Shown here: positions 21,434 to 36,400 of the stretch, one piece after another
Position numbering within the stretch: the stretch's first letter is position 1
Layout: each line of letters opens with the position of its first letter
NCBI GenBank assembly: GCA_028571685.1
Contig: CM053146.1
Span: 110,707,431-110,771,430 of the forward strand
Source: Heterohyrax brucei
Taxonomy: Eukaryota; Chordata; Mammalia; Hyracoidea; Procaviidae
Direction of reading: 5' to 3'
Length of the DNA stretch: 64,000 bases
Program-made: the position numbers and the translations under genes
Notes under the pieces: model-generated
Seen by the model: the letters and a program-made list of their open reading frames with translations, nothing else
Database searches by the model: none
Told to the model about the DNA's origin: nothing

Positions 21434-24400
21434 CTGTAAAGGGGGGAAGATGTATCACTGTAGACATAAAGAGTAGAAATGGATATAGGATCTGAGGGGA
21501 GAAAAGCACGACTTGACTTCTTCACTAGGTGGCAGTCTACCACCTTGCTTGCCGGGGTTTTTAATTGGGTGAGAAAACCATTTGGATGACAAATTCCTAT
21601 TTTAGGAATTCCCCACTATATCAACACAACGAGTAACTCGCCTGTATTAAAGTATTGGCCCAAATTAATTTAAAATGATTTTAAGATGCATACTCAGGGA
21701 ACAGTCTAATTTTCTCACCCATGTTTGATTTCCATAGAACCCAGATGCAGCGCCATCTAAGGGTAAGCCGCACCAAAACCAGAGTCCTTAGGTACAGGCA
21801 AGCCCACCTCACAGAGAGCAGTACTTCTCCAGAGGATTTTCTAGGCAGTAATCCTTACAGAAGCAGATCACCAGGCCTGTCTTCCGCAGTATCGTTGGAC
21901 AGGTTTGAATCACCAGCCTCTTGGTTAGAAGTCAAGTACAAACTGGTTGTGCCACCCAGGGACTCAAAGAGTAAGCCACTGATCCCTACACAGCCAAATA
22001 CTCAGGGAAAACAGACTTCAAAACAGCCCTCTGTCACAGAACTGGAGGAACTTGAGATTTGCAGGTGAATCTAGTGTGTTACTTCGCATAAAAACAGAAA
22101 CACTGGCAAGGGAGAAAGATCTAGAGATAGCCCAGCTCCATCTCGTGTTAGCTCTCTGACCTCAGCCCGGCCAACTTCTATGTTCAAATACAGAATGACA
22201 TACTTGCCTCCTAAAAGTACCTGTGCCTTCACATCCCTGGGGAGCACCTGGGCTCGTTTTTATCCCCTATTCCCACATCCAAACTCGCTCCCACCTCCTC
22301 ACAGTAACTCAGCTAAGCTATGAGCAGCAGCATCCAGACCTGAGTCGCATGTTTTCCTGTGTCAAGACCTGTATGGTGTACTTATACTTTTCTTCAGCTT
22401 CAGAAAGCTTGGTCTGGAGTGTTTTCTCCAGATTTGTCACTGCAGCTTTCTGAAAGACAGACGTAGTTTAAGAGCAATACTTTCCAAACCAGCGTGTACA
22501 ACCAAGCTATAGGACAGAGGTGAACGGGCATCTGGGTTCCCTCCTCTAGCCTCCAGCCCCATGCCAGCCCGCACTCACCTCTTTCTGGAGTTCCATTTGA
22601 GTTTGGTAGAGGGTTGTGTTAAGTGATTCTAGGATAACAGTTTGTGCTTCCAACTCTTCCTCTATAGTCTATGTAAGAAATTGTATTAGGACATCAAGAC
22701 AATGTCTTCTTAGTCTCTCCTCTAAGACACCTGGATTAGAACCTAAAGCATCAAAATTATCTACCCCTTCTACAGACCCCTCACAACCAACCAGGCATCA
22801 CGCCCTGTTGATTCTACAACCCCAACATTTTGCGTATCTGTACATCCTGTTGAGCCTGTCACTGTCCCAGGGCCAGCCCTCATGAAAGCTCGCACGGGTT
22901 CTTACAATAGTGATTCACTGAACAAACACTTATTAAATACTACTATTGCACTAGGCACCAGGAATATCATGAACAAGATGTATATAGTTCCTGCTGTTGT
23001 GCGGCATACACTTTATGAGATGGTGAAAAATTAAATAACAATTAATTGTGATATAAAGACACAAAACAGGGAAAAAGATAGTGGATAAAGTATGTGAGGT
23101 ATGGGGAAGTACCCTTCTGGAACTTACTTAGGTAGGTCATGGAAGAACTCTCCAAGCCAGCCAGCCCCAAGGAGGTAATATTTACACTGAAAACTAAAGA
23201 ATGAAAAGGAGATTGTGCCAGTGCCCTAAGAAAGTAAAGAGCTCAGTGTTCCTGAGGATACGAAGGAATGCCATTGTGGCTGGAACAGAGAGAGCAAGTG
23301 GAACAGTGCAGCCACGGTGAGGACATAGAGACATCAGGTTATAATAAACCCGGGAGGCTTTGGTGACCCGAGACAATGGGGTGCCATTGAGGGGTTTTAG
23401 TTAGAGAAGCGTCATAACTCATTATCTAAATAATTCATTATTACTTAATAAGTTATTTAAGTAACACTTTCTGTTCTGTGGAGAATGGGCTGGAGGATGG
23501 CAAGAAGGAAAGCAAGCAGACCAAGGAGAAACAATGGCCTAGTGTTGGAGAAAAATGATGAATTTGGAACACGTTACAGGAAATTGCTGCTAATGATGAA
23601 CTAAGGGTGTGGGGGAGAAATCAGTGGTGGCTCTTTATGTTGAGGTTTGAACAGCTGGCTGGCAGTGGTATCCTTGGGGAGTTGACAATTATGGGAGTCA
23701 GGGTTTCAGGAAAATCAAGAATGTGGAGTTTGACAGAATAAGCTGAGGTGTCCATACATCACAAATGGGTGCCCTGGTGGCAGAGGTTAAAGCTTGATAG
23801 TAACCAAAAAATTGGCAGTTCAGATCCACCAGCTGCATCGTTGAAACTCTGTGCAGCAATTCTACTCTGTCCTGTAGGGCCACTATGAGTCAGAATAGAC
23901 TCAGTGCAACTGGTAAGTCACCAACATAGAAATGTCAAACGAGCAGGTGTATGTATACAGCCTGGAGCACAGAAAAGATGGTTAGGCTCTAGGTATCAAT
24001 CTTGGGGTTGTGAGCATACCAAAACCAAAAAACAAACCCACTGCCGTCGAGTCGGTTCCAACTCATAGCAACCCTAGAGGTCAGAGTAGAGCTGCCTCAT
24101 AGGCTTTGCAAGGAGCGCCTGGTGGATTTGAACTGACCTTTTGGTTAGCAGACATAGCACCACCAAGGTCTCCTGTCGGCACACAGGTAGCATTTATAAC
24201 TGTTGAAAAAACAACCACCAAAAAAACCTGCTGCTGTCAATTCCAACTCATAGTGACCCTATAGGACATAGTACCACTGCACCATAGGGTTTTCAAGGAG
24301 CAGTCAGTAGATTTGAACTGTCATCCTTTTGGTTAAAAGGCAAGCACTTAACTACTGTGGATGAAATTATCTAAGGAGTAAGGGGAGACAAAGGAAAGAG

Positions 24401-27400
24401 GTATACACTAAGCATGGAAGCATTTCAGGATTTAGAGGTTAGGTGGTAGAGGAGGACCCAGCAGAGGGGATAAGAGAGGGGTGAACAATGAGATAAAACA
24501 AAGGGAAGCCTACAAAAACCAAGAGCAGTGAGTGTGCCAGGAGTGATCATTTGTACATGACACTGCTTAAGTCAAGTGAGGGGAGGTGTCCCCTAAGTGT
24601 GGCAGCTTGGGAGTTACTGTGATGCCAGCAAGCAGTTTCACCAGATGAGGCGGGAGCAGAAGCCACACTGAGGTTTGCCCTTCCGCAAGGAAGCATCCTG
24701 TCTGTTGCCAAACACACTCCTTTGAGGAAGCTTTTGTTTCTGAGGCACAGAGTTGCAAGGAGAGGTCTGGAGACAGAGTTCTGTAGGGGGAAATATTGTA
24801 CTTTTCAGAGGTCAAAGAGAGAAACCTGGCGTTGTACAATTCAAGACCCTCTTGTAGTCTGTGCCGTACTAAAAATCCAAGGTGTATCAGACCCTGAAAA
24901 TCATACAGTGTGCTGCTTGATGTATGTTGGTTTGGATCTGACTCTAGAAAGTTTCCCAGGGTTTTGCTTTACAGGCAGTTTTAAACTTGTTTTTGACTTA
25001 TGAGATCCAGAAAACTCAGTTTTCGGTTTTGCATTTTTTATCATTTTTGGCAAAATCATCACAGATTCTCTTTTTACTGAGAGTATGTGTGACCTTTTAC
25101 TTATGTATTTGTAAGATACCAATTCCGTAGGAAAACGGAAAAGCTTACCTCTTTGACCTTCACTAACTCTTCTAATTTCAGTGTGTCGAGTTCATGCTGT
25201 TTTAATAACTCCTAAAAAATATATATAATATATATTATTTAGAAAAGGTTGGCTATTGCTTAGAAGGACATCTGGTTGCCTGAGGCTGACTATAATGATT
25301 ACAGAGTCTTACTTCTGTAATATGCAGTATCTACCTTTAGTGAACTTTCATGTATCCAAAAGGTCAGACAGCTGGTTGTATGAACTGCACTAGCCTTGCT
25401 TGTTAATATATGATTGGTTATTAATACCCACAGGAAAAAAAAAAAAAACAAAAAACAAACCCAGTGCCATCAAGCTGATGCTGATGCACAGCGACCCTAT
25501 AGAACAGAGCAGAACTCCTTCATAGAGCTTCCAAGGAGTACCTCACCTGCTAACCTCTGGTTAGCAGCTACGACACTTAACCCACTATGCCACCAGGGTT
25601 TCCAATACCCACAGGGGTGGTAAACTTTTGGCAGAATTTGGTCTGAGATTGCTTTCCTCATAAGCTGGTAGCAGTGCCAAGGCTGTGGAGGAACAGCTAA
25701 CAGCTTCTTTAGTACCTACGCTCAGTTACTAAGAGGTGTGCATCACCATAGGTACAACCAAAGGGGAGAATGACATTTAGGGACTGGAATTGTAGCTGAA
25801 TAGGGAATTCCAGGTACTGTGTATGCTTATGAAACACTGGCGGTGTAGTGGTTAAGTGCTACATCTGTTAACCAAAAGGTTAGCAGTTTGAATCCACCAG
25901 ATGCTTCTTGGAAACTCTATGAGGCAGTTCCGCTGGGTCCTGCAGGGTTGCTATGAATCAGAATCAACTTGATGACGGTGGCTTTGGTTTGTTTGTTTGC
26001 TTGTTTTTTGGTATATGTTAAACTGTGCTATTGTCAGCTGTTTTAGAGCTGGCCTCTGAATCATGGTGATCCCATACACAGTGAGATGGGACAGTTGTGA
26101 TCCACAGGATTTTCAATCACTGATTTTTTTCAGAAGTAGATTGACAGCCCTTTCTTTCTAGTCCATCTTTACCTGAAAATTCCACTGAAACCCATTCAGC
26201 ATCACAGCAACCCATAAGCCTTCACTGCTAGATGGGTGGCAGCCGTGTATGAGGTCTACTGGCTGGGAATCAAACCTGGATCTCCAAATGGAACGTGAGA
26301 ACTTGACCACTGATAGGAGTCCCTGGGTGGTGTAAATAGTTAACGCACTCAGCTGCCAACCTACAGGCTGGAGGGTGCAGTCCATCCAGAGATGCTTTGG
26401 AAGTCTGGCAATCTACTTCTGAAAAAGCGGCCACTGAAAACCCTATTAAACACAGTCCTACGGTGACACACACGGAGCTGCCAGGAGTCGGGGTCAACTC
26501 AGTGTAACAGGTTTCACTGGTATGTTTTGCTGTTGTTGTTAGGTGCCATCTATTCGGTTCCAAATCATAGAGAGCTTATGCACAACAGACAAAACACTGC
26601 TCAATCTTGCACCATGCCCATAATCCTTTTTATGCTTAAGCCTGTTTTTGAAGCCACTGTGTCACTCCATCTCATTAAGGGTCTTCCTTCTTTTTGCTGA
26701 CCCTCCAGTTTACCAACCATGATGTCCTCCAGGGACTGATCCTCCTGAAAACACGTCCAAAGTATGTAAGGTGTAATCTCACCATCTTTGCTTCCAAGGA
26801 GCACTCTGGTTGTACTTCTACCTGAACAGATCTGTTTATTCTTTTGGCAGTCCATGGAATGTTCAATATTATTTTCCAACACCACAATTCAAAGGCATCA
26901 GTTCTTCTTACGTCTTCCTTATTCATTGTCCAGTTTTCGCATGAAAATACCACGGCTTGGGTCAGATGCATGTTAGTCTTCGAGGCTGCGTCTTTACTTT
27001 TTTAACACTTTAAAGAGGTCTTCTGCAACCAGTTTTCCCAATGCCAGGCATCTTCTGATTTCTTGGCTGCTGCTTCATGGCCATTGATTTTGGAACCAAA
27101 TAAAAAATCAAATCCTTGACAACCTCAGTCTTTTCTCCATTTATGACAATGTTGCTTACTGGTCCAGTTGTGAGAATTTTTGTTTTCTTGGTGTTGAGGT
27201 GCAATTCCTACTAAAGGCTGTGGTCTTTGATCTTCATCAGTTAAGTGTTTCAAATCCTCTTCACTTTCAGCAAACAAGGTGATGTCATCTGCACAGCACG
27301 ATTTGTTAATGAGCCGTTCTCCAATCCTGATGCCTAATTCTTCTTCAGAGTATTTGCTTTTCATACAGATTGCGGAGGTATGGTGAAAAGATACAGCCAT

Positions 27401-30400
27401 GATACACACCTTTCCTGACTTTAAACCATGCAGTGTCCTCTTTTTCTGTTCACACCGATGCCTCTTGATCTATACACAGGTTCCTCATGAGCACAATTAA
27501 GTGTTCTGGAATTCCTATTTTATGCCACGTTATCCATAATTTATTATGATCTACATAATCAAATACCTCTGCATAGTTGATGAAACACAGGCAAACATCT
27601 TTCGGGTATTCTCTGCTTTCAACCAAGATCCTTCTGACATCAGCAATCATATCCCTGGTTCCGCATCCTCTTCTGAATCCATCTTGTTCCCTGTCAATAT
27701 ACTGTTGCAGTCACTTTGAATAATCTTTACCAAAATTTTACTTGTGTATGGTTTTAATGATATTGTTAAATAATTTCCATATTTAGTTGGATCATCTGCC
27801 TTAGGAATGGGCACAAATATGGATCTCTTCCAGTAGGTTAGCCAGGTAGGTGTCCTCCAAATTTCCTGGTATAGATGAGTGAGCACTTCCAGTGCTGCAT
27901 CTGTTTGTTGAAACACTTCAATGGTATTCCATCGATTCGCAGAAGCTTGTTTTTCACCAATGTCTTCAATGTGGCTTGAACATCTTCTTTTGGCACCATC
28001 GGTTTGGGATCATATGCTACCTCTTGAAATGGATGCACGTCAACCAGTTCCTTCTGGTCTAACGAGTCTGTGTATTCCTTCCATCTTCTTTTGATGTTTC
28101 CTGAGTCGCTTAATACTTTCCCTGTAGAATCTTCACTATTGCAACTTAAGGTCTGAATTTTTTATTCAGTTCTTTCAGCTTGAGAATTGCACAGCATTGT
28201 TCTTCCCTTTTGGTTTTCTATTTCCAGCTATTCACACACGTCATTATAACACTTTAGTTTGTTTTCTCGAGCCACACTTTGGAATCTTCTGTTCAGTTCT
28301 TTTACTTTGTTATTTCCACATTTTGCTGTAGCTACTTCATGTTCAGAGCAAGTTTCACAGCCTCTTCTGATATCCAATTTGTTTTTTTCTTTCTTTCCTG
28401 TCTTTTAATGACCTATTGCTTTCTTCACGGATGATGTCTTTGATGTCATTCCACAATTCCTCTGGTCTTCAGTCATTAGTGTTCAGCCCATCAAATCTGT
28501 TCTTGGATGGTCTCTAAACTCAGGTGGAACACATTCACGGTCATACTTTGACTTTTACGGACTTGTTCTAATTTTCTTCAGTTTCAGTTTGAACTTACAT
28601 AAGAGCAATTGGTGGTCTGTGCCACACTCAGCACCTGGTCTTGTTCTGATGGCTGATGTTGAGTTTTTTCATTTCCTCTTTCCACAGATGTAGTTGATTT
28701 GATTCCTGTGTGTTCCATCTGATGAGGTCCATGTGTATTATCACCATTATGCTGGTGAAAAGCATATTTCCAATGAAGAAGTTTTTGGTCTTGCAAAATT
28801 CTATCATGGGATCTCTGGCATAATTTCTGTCACCATGGCTATATTTTCCAGCTACTGATCCTTTTTTGTATCCAACTGTTGCATTCTAATCATTAGAAAT
28901 TATCAAAGCATCCTGATTGCATCCTCAATCAGTTATAGACTGCAGACGCCGGTAAAATTCTTCAATTTCTTCATCTTTGGCCTTAGTGGTTGCTGTGTAA
29001 CTTTGAATAATAGTCATATTAACTGGTCTTCCTTGTAGGTGTATGGATATTGTCCTATTGCTGACAGTATTGTACTTCAGGACAGATCTTGAAATGTTCT
29101 TTTTGATGATGAATGCAACAGGTTTTCATTCCTGGCACAGTAGACAATATGACTGTCCAATTCAAAATGGCCAATATCAGTCAATTTCAGTTCACTAATA
29201 TCTTGATATCAATGTTTAAAGCATTCCATTCCATCTTTGATGATTTCCAATTTTCCTAGATTCATACTTTGTACATTCCATGTTCCAGTTATTAATATAT
29301 GTTTGCAGCTGTTTCTTCCTACTTTGAGTGATGACACATCAGCAAATGAAGATCCCCCAAACTTTACTCCATTCACATTATTAAAGCCAAAGCCAAGTGC
29401 TGTCAAGTTATTAAAGCCAACTCTACTTGGAGGAGGCAGCTCTTCCCCAGTCATCTTCTGAATGCCTTCCAACCCAGGGAGTTCATTTTCCAGCACTATA
29501 TCTGACAATGCTTTGCTGCTATCCATAAGGTTTTCACTGGCTAATTTTTTCAGAAGTAGACTGCCAGGTCCTTCTTCCTCATATGTCTCCTGTCCACCAT
29601 GGGGGGCCCTGCTGGTATCTGGATTCCAGTAGCATAGCTTCCAGCATCACAGCTACACACAAGCCCCCACCATATGACAAACTGACAGACAAGCCACCCT
29701 CCTCCACTGGTATGTTTAGTATTCTATTTCCTGTCCATTTCAATGTTCATTCCAATAACCTTGTGTTAAGAGTGCCCAGCTAAAGGACAGCATGACTGTC
29801 AGTCTATTTGCATATGTTTTTCATGAAAGCTGGGAGATACAGAATATGCCAGTAAAGACAGTACTGCTGCCTACTTACAGAAACTGGGAGTCTCATGTAT
29901 TGTATAGACTACCCATTCAACCTTCAATCTGCTTTGGGCTGAGTTACCTCCTTTTCTTGATTGAAATTTTCAAAGACAGCACTGTAAGTTTCGTTTATTT
30001 TCCTCTTTTCTTCTTCTGACACTAACTCCAACTCTTGTGTTAGCCTATGCTCTGTAGAGATAAGAGGAAAATACACATATGTACATGTAGGAAATGCAGG
30101 TACAGAGAGACACTCAGAATGTATGAAAAGAAATTCCAGACAAGGTCAAATTCAAGGGCTTTTCAGCCCAGAGCTTGGCCTCTCATATTCACCTGGAGAT
30201 ACTTGAGAGTCACATGATCCTGATAGTTGTCCTCAATCCCACTAAGCCATATGGATTTGGCTCAGACATCTCTGGTTCTTTTTTGTGCAGTTTACTTTGT
30301 ATCTGCTGAGTATTATTTTGTTCATTCTCTCTGTTAACCACTGTGCTTCCTGACTACCCTTATTTTAAAATAAAGCTCCTGGCTAACATAACTTTCCTAG

Positions 30401-33400
30401 TAATAAAATTCATGCTGTACTTAGCACTGAGCTTAAACTGGTTTTCTGAGCCGGGAAGCTTGCTAGGAGAACCCAAGTACTAAGTAGAAGGAAGGAGGAG
30501 TGAGGGCTAACATGATCTCTTCTTCAGGGTCTTGGTTCTGAGAGTGGCTAGGGACACTCTGTTCTGACACCCTAAGAACAGTCTGAGCAGCTAATGTCTG
30601 TTCTTTCAAAACTGGTTGTAACAACTTAGACTCTAACAACATGTGCCGAGTGTAGTATAAGCTGTTGAAAGTCTGGGGCATGGTGTGGGTTTATGCTGGA
30701 GCAGGATCCCAGGTAAAGCCTAAGACTTGAGCAGCTCTGACAATCCATTCTCCAACTTTGCATCTGGGTTTTTCATGCTACCTTCTAACTACCCAGGGTC
30801 CCCGCCACGATATGAATGGCCTTGAGGATTCCCTTTCCCAGGGAGTGCCTACATTTAAGTGAGCCATTTGTTAAAACCAACAAAACTTCTGGTGTAAATG
30901 GGGATTTGGGCAGGACATGGAATAGGTTTGTAGATGGAGGCCCCACTCCTACCTCAACTGTCTCCTATGTCAGGGAGCAAGATCTTGATCTCTATACATT
31001 CCTCTCTCCTTTTTCCATTTATGAATCTGAGCATGAAGCATTAGAATATTAAATATCAATCATGGCTCCCCTCGGAGGGTTGTGGCATATGGAGGCTGTC
31101 AGAATAATGGATTTTAGCCCCAAACTCAGTGACTGAGTATTTAAAATTGTAATTCAGAAACTCCTTGAACTTTGGGGTCACCTATATCCACATAGTAAGC
31201 CGCCATATCTACCAATGTCCCCACACTTGTTTCAGCCCATGAGGAAAAACTTGGAAACAGTGAGTCTGAGAAAGCATTGGCTTAGACTCTCAGTTGGCTC
31301 AAGTCTATAAAAGACCCTACCCTTCTTGTCCCTATGCTATCTTGTACACACCAGGCATCTGTCATCCAGGGGCCCAGCCACACAGCCCCACAATCCTCAG
31401 TTAATCTGAGGCCATTTTCCTCAAGTCTAGGCCAAGCATAGTGGCAGGTTTTGATGCACTATCAGCAAAAGCAAGACTTAAACTCACTTTGCTGTAGCAG
31501 GATTTTCTCTCGTTCCATCCTCTCGTCCTTTTCCCATTCCGCCTTCCACTTTGACCATCTGTCTTCCATTTCATCAGAAATGCTGTCCTGTGGAGCCACA
31601 AAGACACCAGGAAGGGAAAACACCTAACAAAAGCCTCCTGGACAAGCAGTGATCTCACAGCAGGGAAGGCCCCTGCCTGCACACTGCATTGCACACTGGC
31701 TCAAGACAGAGCACTGTACAGCCTACAGCTTCCCTCACTGGGGCCCTCATCAGTGGATTGTTGTGGGAAGAATACTCCAGCCTAGCCTGGCAGAGAATTC
31801 ATGGACTCCTAACAGTCACAGGTGAACAGTGTGTGGGACTTAACCCACTGGAACTGGGCTTCAATAAAGACAGGTAGGATTCTCCATGTTGAAGAACTGC
31901 CTGTCAGCACCTCTTGAATAGAATCACTCATCCAAGTACATGGAGAAATAAAGGAAACGCCTGGTAGTTGAACTGAATATTTAGAACACAATGGGATGTT
32001 TCTCAGAGTGGCTTTTCCTCAGCAAATCTAGCTTCCTTGTGATTGAGGTGAAATCAGTCATAAGCCAATGACAGTTTTGTTGGTGGGCCCAGACTTCCTG
32101 AGCACAAGGGTGGAAGGCCCAAGACCTGGGTGCAGCCAGTGAGGTCCAGGGACCCTGAAGCCCCTTGCTTTCCAGCTTTGCAATGGAACTCACAGCAGAC
32201 TTTGAGCATCTGCACTCACTTGTAATTGACTGTGGCCATTTATATGGGCTTTCCCTTTGATCATTTTTAAGATTGGTGGGCAACTCATGGCTCCGAGATC
32301 AAACTCTCTAGAGAGAAGCAGACTGAAGCAGACACAGAGTACGTACACCCAGGAAATGGAGGCAGCTTATATGTTCGTAAACTTGATACTTTCCTTAGGC
32401 TGTGCCCTGGAATGTTTTCGCGGACAGTAGCAAGGTGCACCTTTAAAAATGAGTTTTGGACCCATGCTCAGAACTGAACCTGAGTGACAAGTGAAACTTC
32501 AGAGGTGGGGCTTGGGCTTAAGCTTGTTTCATCCTTTGATAGGGTGACTAATCAGCCCTGCTTATCTGGGACAGAGGGGTTTCCCAAGATGCTGGACTTG
32601 TAACCAGGCAAGTCTTGGCAAACCAGGACAAATGGGCTGCCCTGCTTAACAACTAAATGAGCGGGAGCTTGATCCTCAGCCCTTCCGCTGCCCACTGCCA
32701 CTGCTCCTGTGAAGAAATCAGGCCCCACCTGCATTTTCCTGGGCTCCCATCATTTAGGTAAGAGAGAGTGAATAGATTATGCTCTGAGACAGCAGTGAGC
32801 ACTCTCACATTCTCCTTGTCGGGGCACATAAACGATACAGCCTTTTGAGGTGGTGATTTGGCCAAATGCATCAAAGGCCTTAACAATATTCACTGCATTT
32901 GATGCAGCACTTTACTTCCAGATTCAGAAGTTTCATATTCATAGATGTTCAGAGCAATAGTGTCTGTTACTGGAAACAATTCAAATGGCCAACAGTAGGT
33001 AGTGGTTGAGCACCTGAAGAGACTTCCATTAGGATAATACCTAGTTACTAAAAAGCTCACTAGTGGTTACCACGGGTAGGAGGAAGGGAGAAAAGGAGAG
33101 TTATTGATTAGGGGGCACCGAGCTTCTGTTAAAGATGATGAAAAACATGGGACACAGACTGCCGTAAGAGTTGCATAACGTGATGATGTAACCAATGTTA
33201 CTGAATTGTCCATGTAAAAATGCTGAAATGACAAATACTTTGTTTTATATTTATCTAGAGTTATACATATACACATACATATACCTACCCACCCCCACAC
33301 AAACACACAAAAGCCCAAACTCATTGCCATTAAGCCAATTCTGACTGATAGTGACCCTATGGGAGAAAGTAGAATGTCCCCATAGGGTTTCCAGGCTGTA

Positions 33401-36400
33401 ATCTCTATGGAAGACTGCCACATCTTTCAGCCCTGGAATAGCTTTTGAACCACTGACCACCACTAGGGCTCCTTCTCTCTTTCTCTCTCAAGTGCTATGA
33501 TTATGAAAACAACACATGTTCTCTTTAGAAAACTGGAAAATTAGCAAAGTAAAAATAAGATATTACCTTAAAAAATAATACATATATCTTTGCCACAAAA
33601 AAGAGGAAGAAATAATATGCGATCGTTAAAAAGGAGGGGAAATTTTCTAACATGCCAGATGAGAAAAGGATACAAAAGTACCCACAGAATACATGGAATG
33701 TGTTCTCAGCTACAGTTTCTAAAGAGTACAAGCATTAATAATAGTTGTCTTTTGAATGGGTCTTTTTTTTGCTGTTGCTATTGTTCATGGTTTCTGAATT
33801 TCCATGAAAATGACAGCAAGTAGGTATTACTGTCATAATCACAGAAATATTTTTCAGCGGCCCTTCTTAGGTTGTGAGTGACTGGTCCTGCCACAGGAAA
33901 CCCATCACTGTCCAAGGCTGACTCTTGTTACAGGGTGCAGCTAGCACTAGTTAGACCTAAGAAAGCTGGGACTCCGGTCCAGAGCTCTACACTCCTGGCA
34001 ACGTCATCAGCCAACATTGAGCCTTGCTTGCTCTCACAGTCCAGCAGGGAGCACTGTATCTCACCTGATACATATGAAACATATTCTTCAAATATTTATA
34101 TTCCTTTGCCATCTCATCTGGACAAAAGGAAAACAACAGCAAGGTTACCAGTATTCCTCTGATAAGCACATTTTTAAATTCAAGCATGAGTTCCCCGGGA
34201 CACTTTGCCCACCTCAAACTCATCTGTTAGACTATGAAACTTTGGCGTGCCTCAGAAATCACCGAGGAAGCTTATTAGAAAAGCAGATGCCTGGGCTCCA
34301 TCCCCAAATCTAGTGAATCAGGATCTCAGAGGAAGGCCCAGCACATGCTGATAACATGCTTCTCAGTGATTCTGAGGCACACCAAATTTGATAACAGGCC
34401 TCCACGGTTAACCAGGGTGCAAAAGGAGCAAAACCTTGTAGCTCACATCCACATCCTTTTGTAAAATGATATCTTCTAGCTTACACTGATTAGGAAAACA
34501 ATACATACTTTCTTCAGAAAACTGGAAAATTGGCAAGTTATAAACATTTTAAAATTTAAAGCAAATGAAGGGAGGAGGTTACAGAATCTTGTCTTCTTCC
34601 TGTGGTGATTAGTCTATGAGCTCTACATTCTGCAGGAATACATACTCTGCCCTTCCCAAGGACAGCCCACATATTGGGATAAATGGCCACTACAACCCTT
34701 ATGCTGTATAAGGTTATAAAGTCAGTGTGTCAGATGGAGTCTGAGGACATGCTATCATTTTACAGGAGAGGATACCTGTTGAATGGTAATATTGTAAGTA
34801 TAAAAGTTAAAGAACTATAAAATATCCTTTTAAAATGACTTCATATATTTATTACTATGATAAGAGTAGTTTTTATTGTCCTCAAGTCCCAGATGGGGAA
34901 ACTGAGACTCAGGAAATTAAGGTGCTCACTCAGAGCCCAAGACTTGGGCCAAGCCTGTCTTGTCTTCCAGAGCAGGAAGGACACTGCTACACTCATTTCC
35001 TCCTTTGCCCCTAAGCTTTAGGATAAAATGTTGAAAGCCTGGCACCAGTGCATCCTCTGCCATGAGAGCCTTCTACCTAGGCACTCTTGGGCTGCCTGTC
35101 ATCCTCCACCCGGTTATGCTCCCCGACCTACCCAGCTTTTCCTGGGCAGCCAACCTCTCTGCCTTGAAGACTTCTTTGTAGTTTTGCTCCAGTCCACTGA
35201 GCTCTGCTGCATGAGCCTCTTTGAGCTCCCTGTGGAACCCCAGAAGGCCAAAATCACCAGGGAAAAGCAGTGCACCCACCCCCTCCCACCACCTCCTCCC
35301 TCTCACAGCAAGTTGGTAGGGGAGTTTCAAGGACTCACTTCCTGCATCCCTCACAGAGGCATGAGAGGGTCCTTGGTTTTGACAAACTGTTCTAAGTAAA
35401 ACTGGTGGAGACCACAGGTATTCCACTCCCTAGCAGACAGTATGGCCTTCACTTACAGCTAAGTGGGCAGTCTGTGAGCATTCTTAGCCCTGAGGACAAT
35501 TTTAGGGCCCAACATATCTCTGGCCTCCATCTGAGGAGGGAGGTAAGACAGTGTTCAAGACCAGTGTTAAAATGAAAGCTATTACTCCCTCCTTTCACCA
35601 GGACTGCTGCCCAGCTGGTAGCCTAGAAGGGGCAGTTGAGATTTTCCTCACCTACAGACAACATAACTCCTTTATTTTCCCCATGTTTTGTCTTGGCTTC
35701 CCCTCCAGCAGCTTCTCCCCATCCAGGCCTGACCTCACCACCAGGGATATTAGAGGTGGGAAGAAGAGAAGGTGGTGGGTGTTGAGAACAACAGTTGTGT
35801 ACCAGAGAAAGCTCACAGAGAACAATAAAAGGACCCTTCTCAGCAACCACCACCAGCAACAAAAAGATTAGAATGAAATAAAGTAACTGGTTGAGAAAAC
35901 GCAAACGCGGAAATTGTCTCTGTGCTGTACACTTCAGCGGACCCGGATCAAACCACCCTGCTCTCCAAAGACACACGCCGCATGTCCCCGACCCCTCACC
36001 ATCCCAACGCCAGTTAGCACGGTCTGGAGTGTCCCAGTGAGCCGAAATCCTGAAAGGATGTGAGAGTCTAGGGCCTTCAACACACAAGGGCTTGTGCCAG
36101 GAAGTGTACCTGTTTTCTCTTTCAAAGTTCTGCTGCATCTCCGCACACCGGATTTCCATCTCACTGGAGAGCTGCAGATAAGGCCTCTGGTTAACAACCT
36201 GGAGTGACACCTCTGCTCCATCCAGAAAGCGTCTTCTGAGGAGCCTCTCCACCCGCACACCCCACTCCCTGCACCTCTCCCCTTTGTGTTCTGCAGGGCC
36301 CAGAGAGCGCACTGCTACCAAGGTAGTGGGACAGTTCTTGCCTTGTCCTATCTTCTTTTGTACTTAACCAGTTTAAAATGTTGGTGCCCAGAGATCAGCT

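Noticed and set aside
35623-36321. 232-codon minus-strand open frame
   Set aside because: It runs through a FLACC1 exon (36171-36110) into both introns; only the exon part is protein-like and flanked by good splice sites.
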